From Qipengyuania profundimaris (GTDB lineage Bacteria > Pseudomonadota > Alphaproteobacteria > Sphingomonadales > Sphingomonadaceae): a DNA stretch of 64,000 nucleotides. Both the position numbers and the translations under genes were made by a program. This document shows, piece after piece, positions 24,586 to 33,878 of this stretch (positions are counted from its first letter, which is position 1; every line of letters starts with the position of its first letter). The stretch covers positions 619,131-683,130 of the forward strand of contig NZ_JAVAIM010000001.1 of assembly GCF_030717945.1 (NCBI RefSeq), written 5' to 3'. Below the pieces are notes generated by a model that was not told the origin of the DNA, searched no databases, and was given only the letters and a program-made list of their open reading frames with translations.

Positions 24586-26757
24586 ATGGACAAGAGAGGT
24601 AGCCGCCGGAAAAAGGCGGCGCGCAGTGAAACGGCCCGTCGCGCCGCAGCCGACAAGCCGCAGGGCCGCTTCGGCTCCTGGATAAAGCGGCTGGCCGTCT
24701 GGGGCGGGGCACTGGCACTGCTCGGTGCCTTGTTCATCGGCCTTGCCGTCGCCTTCGCCGTGCGCTCCATGCCGAGCTATTACCAGCTCCAGGCCACGCA
24801 GAACGCCCAAACGATCGTCGTTCGCGCGCGCGACGGCACCGAAATCGTCGAGCTCGGGCCGAGCTTCGGCCAATGGCTTACCCATGACCAGATCCCGCAG
24901 GTGATGAAGGATGCGATGATCTCGGTCGAGGATCGCCGCTATTATTCGCATTTCGGGATCGATCCCTATGGCCTGACCCGCGCGGTTTACGAAGGAGTCA
25001 CCGGCGACGACCGGATCTCGGCGACTTCGACCATCACGCAGCAGCTCGCGCGCAACGTCTTCCTCAACAACAACCGCTCGCTCGACCGCAAGGCGCGCGA
25101 AGCGATCCTGGCGTTGGCGCTGGAATGGAAGTTCTCGAAGGAGCAGATCCTCGAGCTCTATCTGAACAAGGTCTATTTCGGCGGCGGGGCTTACGGCGTC
25201 GATAGCGCCAGCCGCAAATTCTTTAGCCATCCGGCGACCGATCTCTCGGTTGCCGAGGCAGCCATCATCGCCGGGCTGGTGAAAGCACCCAGCCGCTATT
25301 CACCCACCGCCGATGTCGATGCCGCCGTCGGCCGGGCGAGCGTGGTGCTGCGGCTGATGAAGGAGCAGGGGCGCATCCCCTCCAACGTGACCGTCGATCC
25401 CTCGGCGGTCAGGCTCAAGGAGGAGAAGGGCCAGAACTCGGTCCGCTATTTCACCGACTGGGCGCTGCCGCAGCTCGACATGTTGCTGCCCGAGACTTTC
25501 GAGCCGATCGAGGTCTGGACGACGCTCGATGTAGGGATGCAGCGCGCGGCGACCGCCTCGATCCAGGGCAATACACCCGGAGGCGCACAGGGTGCGCTGG
25601 TCAGCCTCGACCGTGACGGGGCGATCCTCGCGCTGGTTGGCGGCACCGACTATGTCGAGACCAGCTTCAACCGCGCCACCGATGCATTGCGCCAGCCCGG
25701 CTCCAGCTGGAAGCTGTTCGTCTATCTCGCCGCGCTGGAAGCCGGATACACGCCCGGTGACCGGGTGGTGGATACGCCCGTCACGATCGACGGGTGGAGC
25801 CCGCGCAATTCTAGCGGGCGGAACGTGGGCGAGATCGACCTGCGCACAGCATTCGCCTATTCGATCAACACGGTCGCGGCGCAGCTGGGCAATGAAGTCG
25901 GCTTCGGCACGGTCGCTTCGATGGCGCGGCGCTTCGGCGTGACGACGCCGATCAATACCTATCCCTCCATGGTTCTGGGATCGAATGAGGTGCGTCTGCT
26001 CGACATGACCCGCGCCTTTGCAGCGATCTCTGCCGAAGGGCAGTCGGTCGAACCCTATGGCATCGTGAAGGTAACCACGGCCGAGGGCGAGCTGCTCTAC
26101 CAACACCAGAATGCACGGCGCAGCCAGCTGGTGCCCGACTATGTCGCCGCGGGCATTACCGACCTGCTGCAGACGGCGGTCAACACCGGCACCGGGCGCG
26201 CGGCTCAGATCGGGCGGCCGGTGGCAGGCAAGACCGGCACCACCAGTTCGAACAAGGACGGCTATTTCGTCGGCTTCTCCAGTGGCATCACCACCGGCGT
26301 GTGGATGGGGCGCGACGACAATGCGCGGGTCGCGGGCCTGCAGGGCGGCACCGCGCCTGCGCGCGCTTTCGCCGCCTATATGCGCTATGCCGTGAAGGAC
26401 CGCCCAATCGAGGAATTCGACACCGACCTGCAGCTGCCCGAATGGCAGCTGGAGCCGGACGACGAATACATGCTCGGCGATCCGGACGACTACTATTTCA
26501 TCGATGAGCAGGGCAATTTGATCGAACCCGGCCGCGAGGATGGCGAGCGGCGCGATCCCTTCGGAGACGCTTTCCCGCAGCCCGGCGACAGCGACCGTCC
26601 GCGCCAGCCACAAGTGCCGCAACAACCCGGGCGCGGGGCCGACGGCGCGCCGCAAGCGGTGGGCGACGACTTCCTCGATGAGGCTACGGGTGGTGCTTCG
26701 CAAGGAACTCCTCGGCCCTCACCGAGCCCGACGGTAACGGTAACCCGGCCTCAATAG
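24586..26757 (+). CDS. Class A penicillin-binding protein (PBP1A-like)
   Basis: 723 aa. A basic cytoplasmic head, one membrane anchor (about 37-60, GGALALLGALFIGLAVAFAV), then a glycosyltransferase-51 domain with catalytic Glu 115 in SVEDRRYYSHFGID and the motif TITQQLARNVFL. The transpeptidase domain has the nucleophile Ser 373 in PGSSWK, the SxN motif in SINTVA, and KTGTT. It polymerises and crosslinks peptidoglycan. The last 90 residues are Asp/Glu/Pro/Gln-rich and probably disordered in the periplasm. Confidence 0.93.
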   Translation: MDKRGSRRKKAARSETARRAAADKPQGRFGSWIKRLAVWGGALALLGALFIGLAVAFAVRSMPSYYQLQATQNAQTIVVRARDGTEIVELGPSFGQWLTHDQIPQVMKDAMISVEDRRYYSHFGIDPYGLTRAVYEGVTGDDRISATSTITQQLARNVFLNNNRSLDRKAREAILALALEWKFSKEQILELYLNKVYFGGGAYGVDSASRKFFSHPATDLSVAEAAIIAGLVKAPSRYSPTADVDAAVGRASVVLRLMKEQGRIPSNVTVDPSAVRLKEEKGQNSVRYFTDWALPQLDMLLPETFEPIEVWTTLDVGMQRAATASIQGNTPGGAQGALVSLDRDGAILALVGGTDYVETSFNRATDALRQPGSSWKLFVYLAALEAGYTPGDRVVDTPVTIDGWSPRNSSGRNVGEIDLRTAFAYSINTVAAQLGNEVGFGTVASMARRFGVTTPINTYPSMVLGSNEVRLLDMTRAFAAISAEGQSVEPYGIVKVTTAEGELLYQHQNARRSQLVPDYVAAGITDLLQTAVNTGTGRAAQIGRPVAGKTGTTSSNKDGYFVGFSSGITTGVWMGRDDNARVAGLQGGTAPARAFAAYMRYAVKDRPIEEFDTDLQLPEWQLEPDDEYMLGDPDDYYFIDEQGNLIEPGREDGERRDPFGDAFPQPGDSDRPRQPQVPQQPGRGADGAPQAVGDDFLDEATGGASQGTPRPSPSPTVTVTRPQ

Positions 26758-26775
26758 ATAGAGCAGACAGCAAAT

Positions 26776-26818
26776 GGGCCTCCCACCATTTCGGCAGGAG
26801 GCCCTTCCTAATTTTCAG
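26776..26818. terminator. Hairpin between the convergent PBP and degP genes
   Basis: gggcctcc (26776-26783) pairs with ggaggccc (26797-26804) around a 13-base loop, followed by ttcctaatttt on the plus strand. It lies between two convergent genes and probably ends transcription of the PBP gene, perhaps both. Confidence 0.65.
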
Positions 26819-26831
26819 AGCATGGAATGTC

Positions 26832-28382
26832 TTAGCGCAACCGCACCGCGACATATTGCGGCGGGCGGCCGCTACGCTGGACACGCAGCAGCACGGCTTC
26901 GCGGCCCTCGCGCTCGGCTTCGTTCACGATGCCCTCGAGCTGAGAGAGCGTCGCGACCGGGCGGTAGTTGGCCGAAAGGATAATGTCGCGGCGCTGGAGG
27001 CCCTTGCGGGCAGCGTCGGAGTTGGGGTTCACGCCGGCAACGGCAAGACCCTGCGTATCCGCACTCACACCCAGCTGGCGGGCGATCTGCGTCGTAATCG
27101 GCAGAAGCTGAAGGCCGAGGCGCTCTTCGATCACCTCGTTCTCGCCCGGCTGCATCTCCTCCTCGTCGTCCATGTCCGGATCGAACATCTGCTGCTGACG
27201 CAGTTCGTCTTCGCTCGGGCGCTTGCCTACGGTCACATTGATCCTTCGGCGCTCGCCGTTGCGGATCAGTTCGATCGGCACGGTGGTGCCCGGCGCGATA
27301 TTGGCGACCAGGAAGGACAGGGTCTGCTCCGGCGTCACTTCGCGATTGTTGACTCGTGTGACGATATCGCCAGCTTCGAGGCCCGCACGATCGGCAGCCT
27401 GGCCCGACTGGACCGACTGGACGATCTCGCCGCGATTGCGGTCGAGGCCGAGAGAATCGGCAACATCGTCGCTCACCGGCGCGATGTTGACGCCGAGATA
27501 GCCGCGTTCGATCTCCACCCCATCGCGCAGCTTTTGCACGATCGGCGCAGCGATCTCCGCGGGAATGGCAAAGCCGATGCCGACGCTGCCGCCCGAGGGT
27601 GAGAAGATGGCGTTGTTGATGCCGATCACATTGCCCTGCATGTCGAACAGCGGACCGCCCGAATTGCCGCGATTGATGGCGGCATCGGTCTGGATATAGC
27701 GGTCGTAGGCGCCGCCCGACCCGGTGTTGCGCTGGATCGCGGAGACGATTCCGCTGGTTACCGTGCCGCCGAGGCCGAAGGGATTGCCGATCGCGACCAC
27801 CCAGTCGCCCGGGCGCGCCTGACGGCTGTCACCGAATTCGACATAGGGGAAGGCCTCGCGCCGGTTCACCTTGAGCACTGCAAGGTCGGACTGTGCATCG
27901 GTGCCGACGAGATCCGCCTCGTATTCGGTGCCATCGGGCATCGTCACGGTGATTTCTTCCACCGTGCCGCGCCCGGTCGGGCTGACGACATGGTTGTTGG
28001 TGACGACATAGCCATCGGCCGAGATGACGAAGCCCGAGCCGAGCGACTGGCCTTCGCGATACTGCGGCTCGTCCGGTTGCTGCTGGCCGCGACGCCCAAA
28101 CAGCCCTTCGAAGGGCGTGCCGGCAAAGGGGTTGGCATTCTGCTGCACTTCGATCCGCTGGCGGGTCGATATGTTGACTACGGCAGGCTGCAGCTGAGCA
28201 GTCAGCTCGGCAAAACTTTCGGGAGCCCCTGCGCGCGGGACCACGCGGGCCATCTGCGCATCGTCGTTCTGGGCCACCTGGGCACCTGCCGGATAGCCGG
28301 TCGCCAGCGTGATCGCGGCACCTCCGACCAATAGGGCACTCGTTACGGAATAGGCATATCGCACGGGCTTCACGTCCTTCAA
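26832..28382 (-). CDS. degP: Do-family periplasmic serine protease (DegP/HtrA)
   Basis: 516 aa with an N-terminal export signal (SVTSALLVGGAAITLATGYP). Trypsin-like triad: His in VVTNNHVVS, Asp in AQSDLAVLKV, Ser in INRGNSGGPLF. Two PDZ domains follow (about 310-400 and 420-510). It degrades or refolds misfolded envelope proteins. hflC and hflK lie upstream on the same strand, a pairing common in proteobacteria that ties membrane and periplasmic quality control together. Confidence 0.94.
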   Translation of the reverse strand: MKDVKPVRYAYSVTSALLVGGAAITLATGYPAGAQVAQNDDAQMARVVPRAGAPESFAELTAQLQPAVVNISTRQRIEVQQNANPFAGTPFEGLFGRRGQQQPDEPQYREGQSLGSGFVISADGYVVTNNHVVSPTGRGTVEEITVTMPDGTEYEADLVGTDAQSDLAVLKVNRREAFPYVEFGDSRQARPGDWVVAIGNPFGLGGTVTSGIVSAIQRNTGSGGAYDRYIQTDAAINRGNSGGPLFDMQGNVIGINNAIFSPSGGSVGIGFAIPAEIAAPIVQKLRDGVEIERGYLGVNIAPVSDDVADSLGLDRNRGEIVQSVQSGQAADRAGLEAGDIVTRVNNREVTPEQTLSFLVANIAPGTTVPIELIRNGERRRINVTVGKRPSEDELRQQQMFDPDMDDEEEMQPGENEVIEERLGLQLLPITTQIARQLGVSADTQGLAVAGVNPNSDAARKGLQRRDIILSANYRPVATLSQLEGIVNEAEREGREAVLLRVQRSGRPPQYVAVRLR

Positions 28383-28516
28383 ATCCTCTTCACTTCTGTC
28401 GCGCGGCGCATCCGCTCGGTGAACTTACCGAGCAGCGGGCTGCGGGTTCCTACCTGCCAGACTGCGCTGCGGCGCTGAATGCCGTTTGAACGGCGCGAGG
28501 CACGCTCGACGAACGG

Positions 28517-29350
28517 TCAACGACGTCCGCGGAACTGCCGCAGATACTCATTGTCGGGCGACAGGATGATGTTGCTTTCCGCCCCGCCGTTCTCGGCGGC
28601 GAAAGTGGCGTCATAGCTCTGCATGGCGCGGTAGAAATCGTAGAACTCCGGATCCTTGCCGAAAGCATCGGCATAGATGGAGGCGCTTTCGGCATCGGCA
28701 TCGGCACGGATGATCCGCGCGTCGCGCGAACCCTGCGCGCGGATGGTGCGCGCTTCGCGTTCACGGTCCGATTCCATCCGGCGGAACGCCGATTGGAGCG
28801 GCGCTTCGGGCAGATCGGTGCGCATGATCTTCACGTCCACCACCTCGGCCCCGTACTGGCGGGCCTGGCGGTCGAGATTGGTCCGCACGTTCGCGAGGGC
28901 GGAGCCACGCTCGGCCGTCAACATCGACTGGAACGTGCGGCGGCCCAGTTCCTGGCGCAGCACCGAGTTGAGGATCGGTTCCAGCGCATTGCGCACGCCG
29001 TCGGTCGTCCCTGCACGTTCCACCATGCGGACCGGATCGACGATGCGGAAGCGGGCATAGGCATTGACCAGCAGGCGCTGCTGGTCGGCGCTCAGCACTT
29101 CCTCGTCGTTCATTTCCAGGTCGAGCAGCCGCTTCTCGATGCGGCGCACCGAATCGACGAAGGGCATGCGCAGGTAGATGCCCGCATTGCTGGAGCCGTT
29201 GGGCGTATTGACGGTGCCGATCGGTTCACCGGTGCGGATCACGACGGCCTGTTCTTCCTCGGGCACCACATAGGCGCTGAGCATCAAGGCGACGATTGCC
29301 AGTGCGATCACGATCAGCGTGTTGCGGTGGTCTTGCACGAAAGTGCTCAT
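28517..29350 (-). CDS. hflC: Membrane protease regulator HflC
   Basis: 277 aa: one N-terminal membrane segment (TLIVIALAIVALMLSAYVV) followed by an SPFH/prohibitin domain (EEQAVVIRTGEPIGTVN; VYARFRIVDP-like NAYARFRIVDPVRMVERAG) and a long helical C-terminus with REREARTIRAQGSRDARIIR. HflC and HflK form a large periplasm-facing complex that restrains the FtsH protease. It begins one base after hflK ends. Confidence 0.94.
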   Translation of the reverse strand: MSTFVQDHRNTLIVIALAIVALMLSAYVVPEEEQAVVIRTGEPIGTVNTPNGSSNAGIYLRMPFVDSVRRIEKRLLDLEMNDEEVLSADQQRLLVNAYARFRIVDPVRMVERAGTTDGVRNALEPILNSVLRQELGRRTFQSMLTAERGSALANVRTNLDRQARQYGAEVVDVKIMRTDLPEAPLQSAFRRMESDREREARTIRAQGSRDARIIRADADAESASIYADAFGKDPEFYDFYRAMQSYDATFAAENGGAESNIILSPDNEYLRQFRGRR

Positions 29351-29351
29351 C

Positions 29352-30509
29352 TTACTGGCCCTCCGGTGCGGTCACGGTGGTCGAAGGCCGCTGCTGTTGT
29401 TGCTGCGACTGGTCGGCCCGGCGACGGATTTCGGGAAGCGGGAGGTACGGCGTTACGTTATCCGTCTCCACAATAGTTTTGGGCGTCTGGCTCAGAACCC
29501 GCTCCATGGTTTCGTAATAGAGGCGCTGGCGCGTCACTTCGGGCGCGAGGCGATATTCCTCGTAAACCTTGTCGAAGGCTTCGGCTTCACCCTGCGCCTG
29601 GGCCAGCACCTGCTGCGCATAACCGCGCGCCTGGTTGCGATTGGCGTCGGCATTCTGTTCGGCCACCTGCACGTCGCGGAAGGCATCGACCACCTGTGCG
29701 GGCGGGTCGGCCTTCTCGATCTCGACACCCAACACGCGGACGCCGGCGCGGTAGCCGTCGAGCGTGCGCTGCATGCGCTCGCGCACATCCTGCTCGATGG
29801 CGGCACGCCCTTGGCCCGAGAAGGTCTCGTCCAATTCGGTTTCCGCGACCGAGGCGCGCATCGCGGCTTCGGCAGCTTCCTTCACGGTCTCGATCGGGTC
29901 GACGACGCGGAACTTGAAATCGGCGAGGTCACTGATGTTCCAGCGCACGATATAGCTGAGGTCGACGAGGTTCTGGTCGCCCGTCAGGATCAGTTTCACC
30001 TGGCTGTCGCTGCCCGGGATGCGTTCGGTGCGCACGCCCTGCACGTCTTCCACGTCCACGATTTCGATCGGGAAGGGGGCGGAGAAATTGAGCCCCGGTT
30101 CCATCGTCCGGGTGAAATTGCCTAGCGTTTTCACCACCGCCTGTTGCTGCGGCCCGACGAGGTGCACGCTGGTTGCGATCAGGCCGAGGGCGATAATGCC
30201 AACGACCGCGATCGGGAACCAGCTCTTGCCGCCGGGGCGCTGCGGGAAGCGGAAATTCGGCCCGCCGGGGCCACCACCGCCGGTGCGGCGCGGGCCTTCG
30301 GGGCCGCGGTTCTTGAAGATATCCTCGATGTTGGGCGAGCGGCGGCCGTCATTGCCGCCGGACCCGGGCGGAAGCCACGGATTGCGCGGCCCGCGGGTCT
30401 TGTCCCCGCTCTTGCCGTCGCCATCTCCCGTCGGATCGTTCGAGCCGCGGTTCGGACCGCTATCCTTGTCGCCCGATCCTTGGCCCCAGGGACTCTTCTT
30501 GCCCGCCAT
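29352..30509 (-). CDS. hflK: Membrane protease regulator HflK
   Basis: 385 aa from ATG 30509 (MAGKKSPWGQGSGDKDSGPN); an in-frame ATG at 30551 would add 14 residues and cannot be excluded. The N-terminal region is Gly/Pro/Asn-rich and disordered, as usual for HflK. A membrane segment (FPIAVVGIIALGLIATSV) and an SPFH domain (VGPQQQAVVKTLGNFTRTME; LSYIVRWNISDLADFKF) follow. It partners with HflC around FtsH. First gene of the hflK-hflC-degP set. Confidence 0.93.
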   Translation of the reverse strand: MAGKKSPWGQGSGDKDSGPNRGSNDPTGDGDGKSGDKTRGPRNPWLPPGSGGNDGRRSPNIEDIFKNRGPEGPRRTGGGGPGGPNFRFPQRPGGKSWFPIAVVGIIALGLIATSVHLVGPQQQAVVKTLGNFTRTMEPGLNFSAPFPIEIVDVEDVQGVRTERIPGSDSQVKLILTGDQNLVDLSYIVRWNISDLADFKFRVVDPIETVKEAAEAAMRASVAETELDETFSGQGRAAIEQDVRERMQRTLDGYRAGVRVLGVEIEKADPPAQVVDAFRDVQVAEQNADANRNQARGYAQQVLAQAQGEAEAFDKVYEEYRLAPEVTRQRLYYETMERVLSQTPKTIVETDNVTPYLPLPEIRRRADQSQQQQQRPSTTVTAPEGQ

Positions 30510-30626
30510 CGCCAGCCAAATCCTGTTGGTGAACCCGTCCAATGTTCTCATGCCATTCTTTATAGGTGTGGTTTGGCGGAAAAACAGGGTTGAACGGCGC
30601 TTTTTGATGATACAGCAGCGCTGCCC

Positions 30627-31589
30627 ATGAGTTCGACCGATCCGAAAGCGCTGTTTCCCGAAGCGATTGCAGCGCGTGTATCCTCCCTAGCTATCGCAAA
30701 AGGCCGCGCCATCGCCATCATCGATGCCGCCGGGCTAGGCGCCGGCGAGCGTGAGTCGCTGGAAGCCGACATCCGAGAAGTGCTGGAAAAGCGGGGCGAT
30801 GTGACGGAGGTCCGCGTCGCCATGACGGCGGAGCGGACCGCGCGCAAACTGATCGCGGTGGGCAGCGGCAAGGGCGGGGTCGGCAAGTCGACGCTGACTG
30901 CCAATCTTGCGATCGCACTCGCCCGCGTGGGCCGCAAGGTCGGGCTGGTCGATGCCGATATCTACGGGCCCTCCCAGCCGATGATCCTAGGCAATCAGGG
31001 CCAGAAACCGGTGGCGCGCGAGGAAAAGCTGGAGCCCGTGCCGAGCAAATACGGCGTGCCGGTCCTCTCGATGGGTCACCTCGTCGAGCCGGGCCGCGCG
31101 ATCGCCTGGCGCGGGCCGATGGCAGGCGGCGCGTTGACCCAGCTGGTCGATGCGCATTGGGGCGATACGGAGCTGCTGCTGGTCGACCTGCCCCCGGGGA
31201 CGGGCGATGTGCAGCTCACCATGCTGCAGAAATTCAAGCCGGCCGGAGCCGTGCTCGTCTCGACCCCGCAGGACCTTGCGCTGATCGACGCCGCGCGCGC
31301 CGGCCAGCTGTTCGATCAGGCAGGCGTCCCGGTCGTCGGCCTGGTCGAGAACATGGCGGGCTATGCCTGCCCGCATTGCGGTGAAGTATCCGACCCGTTC
31401 GGCAAGGGCGGGGTGGAGGAGGCCGCCGGGCGGCTCGAGCTGCCGTTCCTCGGCCGCATCCCGCTCGACCTCGCCATTCGCGAAGGCGGGGATAGCGGTA
31501 CGCCGCCCGCCGCGACCGACGATCCGCTCGCCCAGCCTTTCCATGACATCGCCGCGAAGCTCGACGTATGGATTGGCGCGAAAAGCTGA
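30627..31589 (+). CDS. mrp: Iron-sulfur cluster carrier protein Mrp/ApbC
   Basis: 320 aa. A short N-terminal DUF59-like segment, then the deviant Walker A motif GSGKGGVGKSTLTANLA, DADIYGPSQP, DLPPGTGDVQLT, and a CxxC (CPHCG) that binds the bridging [4Fe-4S] cluster. These P-loop proteins load clusters onto target enzymes. It is divergent from hflK. Its end overlaps the next gene by 22 bases in another frame. Confidence 0.94.
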   Translation: MSSTDPKALFPEAIAARVSSLAIAKGRAIAIIDAAGLGAGERESLEADIREVLEKRGDVTEVRVAMTAERTARKLIAVGSGKGGVGKSTLTANLAIALARVGRKVGLVDADIYGPSQPMILGNQGQKPVAREEKLEPVPSKYGVPVLSMGHLVEPGRAIAWRGPMAGGALTQLVDAHWGDTELLLVDLPPGTGDVQLTMLQKFKPAGAVLVSTPQDLALIDAARAGQLFDQAGVPVVGLVENMAGYACPHCGEVSDPFGKGGVEEAAGRLELPFLGRIPLDLAIREGGDSGTPPAATDDPLAQPFHDIAAKLDVWIGAKS

Positions 31590-33868
31590 GTGACCTGCCC
31601 GTCACCCGGCGCCAGCTGGTCGCCGGGGCGGCGGTCGGCGGCGGGCTTGCCGTCGCCTGGTGGCTATGGCCACGACATTACGGCAGCCCGCTGACTCCTG
31701 GCCGGGGCGAGCGCGATTTCGGCGGCTGGCTCACCATCGGGACCGACGGTGTGGTGACCGTTGCGGTGCCCCAGCTCGAAATGGGGCAGGGCGTCACCAC
31801 GCTGCTGGCGCAGGTGGTCGCGGTGGAACTCGGCGCGGACTGGCGGCAGGTCGGGGTGGAGCCGGTGCCGCCGGCCGGGCTCTATGCCAACGTGCCGCTC
31901 GCTGCCGAATGGGCGGAGATGTGGTCCAAGCTGCCGTCGCTCGCGGATGAGCCGGGCAGCCTGCTCGCGGAAAATTTCGCGCGCGGCAATCGCTTCATCG
32001 CGACTGCCAGGGGAACGTCGCTAGCAGCATTCGAGCTGCCCATGCGCGAAGCGGCGGCCAGCGCTCGGGCGATGCTGGCCATGGCCGCTGCCGAGCGCTG
32101 GGACGCCGAGTGGGAGGAATGCGAAGTCGAAGGCGGCCTGGTCCGCTATAACGAGAACACCGCGAGTTTCGGCGAACTGGTGCTGGAGGCTGCCGAATTC
32201 GACCCGCCCGATCCGGCGCCCCTGCGCGTCGAACCGGCCACCGAAGCTCCGGCCGAGATCGATCCCGATACACCGCTCGCTTTCCCCCGGCTCGACTTGC
32301 CGGCCAAGGTAGACGGCAGCTTCCTGTTCGCCGGCGACATCCGTTTGCCGGGGCTGGTCTATGCCTCGATCCGCCATGCGCCGACCGGCTCGCAGGAACT
32401 CAGCCGATTCGCCGAGGACACGGTCGCGGGCATGCGCGGGCTGGTCGGCGTGGTGCGCTCGAAGCGATATCTCGCTGCAGTGGGCGAAAGCTGGTGGATC
32501 GCCGAACAGGCGCTGAAGCGGCTCGCGCCGGTGTTCAGCGGCCCACCGCCGGTGGAGAGCGCCGAGGCGGAAGTCTTGCTGGACGAAGCAATTGGAACGG
32601 TCGAGCCGGAAGCGATAGCGAGCATCGGGGACGCCAACGGTCTGCTCGCCAAGCCGGACCTCGAAGCGCGCTATTCGATCGCACCGGCCGTGCACGCCAG
32701 CATCGAAACGGCGACGGCGACGGCGCGGCTGGAGGACGGCAAGCTCGAACTGTGGATCGCCTCGCAGGCGCCCGAACTCACCCGGCGCGCGGCGGCGAAG
32801 GCGGCGGGCATCTCGGAGCGCGATGTGGTGCTCTACCCCACCGCCGCCGGGGGCAGCTTCGATGCGCGGCTCGACAAGCGCCACGCGATCGAAGTGGTGC
32901 AGATCGCCAAGGCGATCGGCCGCCCGGTCCAGCTGATGTGGCCGCGGGTGCAGGAATTTCAGGCCGTCCCGCCGCGCACGCCGGTGGTCGCGGAACTGGC
33001 AGCGGCGTTCCAGCCGGCGACCGGCGGGCGGATCGTCGCCTGGCGCACGCAGCTCGCCATGCCGGCGACCATGCGCGAAACGGGCCATCGGTTGTTCGAC
33101 AATCTGGTTCCGGAAGCCGCCATGCGCCGCGCGGCGGGCCAGGCCGATGCGCTCGCCTGCCGGGGCGCGGTGCCGCCCTACGGCATCGCCAACATCGCGG
33201 TGGAGCATTTGCCCGTTCGCATCGACCTGCCGACCGGCCCGATGCGCGGCAATTCGGCTGCCTACGCGGCGTTCTTCACCGAATGCTTCATGGACGAGCT
33301 GGCCGAGAAGGCGGGCCGCGATCCGCTGCTCTACCGTATGGATATGCTCGGCCAGTCGCCGCGCATGGCCGACGTGCTGCGCCGCGCGACGCAGATCGCG
33401 AATTGGGACGGCGGGCGGCGCGGTACGGGGCAGGGGCTGGCGATGGCCCGCATGGACGCGATCGGCGGCGCGACCGGGCGCATCGCTTGCGTCGCGCAAG
33501 CAGCGCTCGGCGAAGGGGGGCTGCGGGTGACGCGGCTCCACGCAGCGGTCGATATCGGGCGGATCGTCAATCTCGACATCGCTAGGCAGCAGATCGAGGG
33601 CGGCCTCCTGTTCGGCCTCTCGCTGGCGACGGGGTCGAGCGTGAATTTCTTCGAGGGCAAGCCCTCGCCCAACCGCCTCGTCGCGCTCGGCCTGCCGACG
33701 CTGGCCGATAGTCCGGAGATCGAGGTTGCGTTCGTGCCGAGCGATGCCGAACCTTTCGACCCGGGCGAACTCGGCACCGCCGTCGCCGCGCCCGCGATTG
33801 CCAACGCCCTCTATTCTGCTACCGGCATGCGCTTCCGCCGCCTGCCGCTCCTGTCGGAAGGCCTGTAA
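31568..33868 (+). CDS. Molybdopterin-binding oxidoreductase subunit (xanthine dehydrogenase family)
   Basis: 766 aa with a twin-arginine signal (VTRRQLVAGAAVGGGLAVAW), so exported. VPQLEMGQGVTTLLAQVVAVEL matches the molybdopterin domain of single-chain large subunits like the beta subunit of isoquinoline 1-oxidoreductase; MRGNSAAYAAFFTECFMDEL and the C-terminal PFDPGELGTAVAAPAIANAL carry the Glu-containing active-site loop. Such subunits normally need a small [2Fe-2S] partner, which I do not find nearby. It lies between mrp and hemH. The substrate is unknown. Confidence 0.88.
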   Translation: MDWREKLSDLPVTRRQLVAGAAVGGGLAVAWWLWPRHYGSPLTPGRGERDFGGWLTIGTDGVVTVAVPQLEMGQGVTTLLAQVVAVELGADWRQVGVEPVPPAGLYANVPLAAEWAEMWSKLPSLADEPGSLLAENFARGNRFIATARGTSLAAFELPMREAAASARAMLAMAAAERWDAEWEECEVEGGLVRYNENTASFGELVLEAAEFDPPDPAPLRVEPATEAPAEIDPDTPLAFPRLDLPAKVDGSFLFAGDIRLPGLVYASIRHAPTGSQELSRFAEDTVAGMRGLVGVVRSKRYLAAVGESWWIAEQALKRLAPVFSGPPPVESAEAEVLLDEAIGTVEPEAIASIGDANGLLAKPDLEARYSIAPAVHASIETATATARLEDGKLELWIASQAPELTRRAAAKAAGISERDVVLYPTAAGGSFDARLDKRHAIEVVQIAKAIGRPVQLMWPRVQEFQAVPPRTPVVAELAAAFQPATGGRIVAWRTQLAMPATMRETGHRLFDNLVPEAAMRRAAGQADALACRGAVPPYGIANIAVEHLPVRIDLPTGPMRGNSAAYAAFFTECFMDELAEKAGRDPLLYRMDMLGQSPRMADVLRRATQIANWDGGRRGTGQGLAMARMDAIGGATGRIACVAQAALGEGGLRVTRLHAAVDIGRIVNLDIARQQIEGGLLFGLSLATGSSVNFFEGKPSPNRLVALGLPTLADSPEIEVAFVPSDAEPFDPGELGTAVAAPAIANALYSATGMRFRRLPLLSEGL

Positions 33869-33878
33869 GGAGAGCCCG

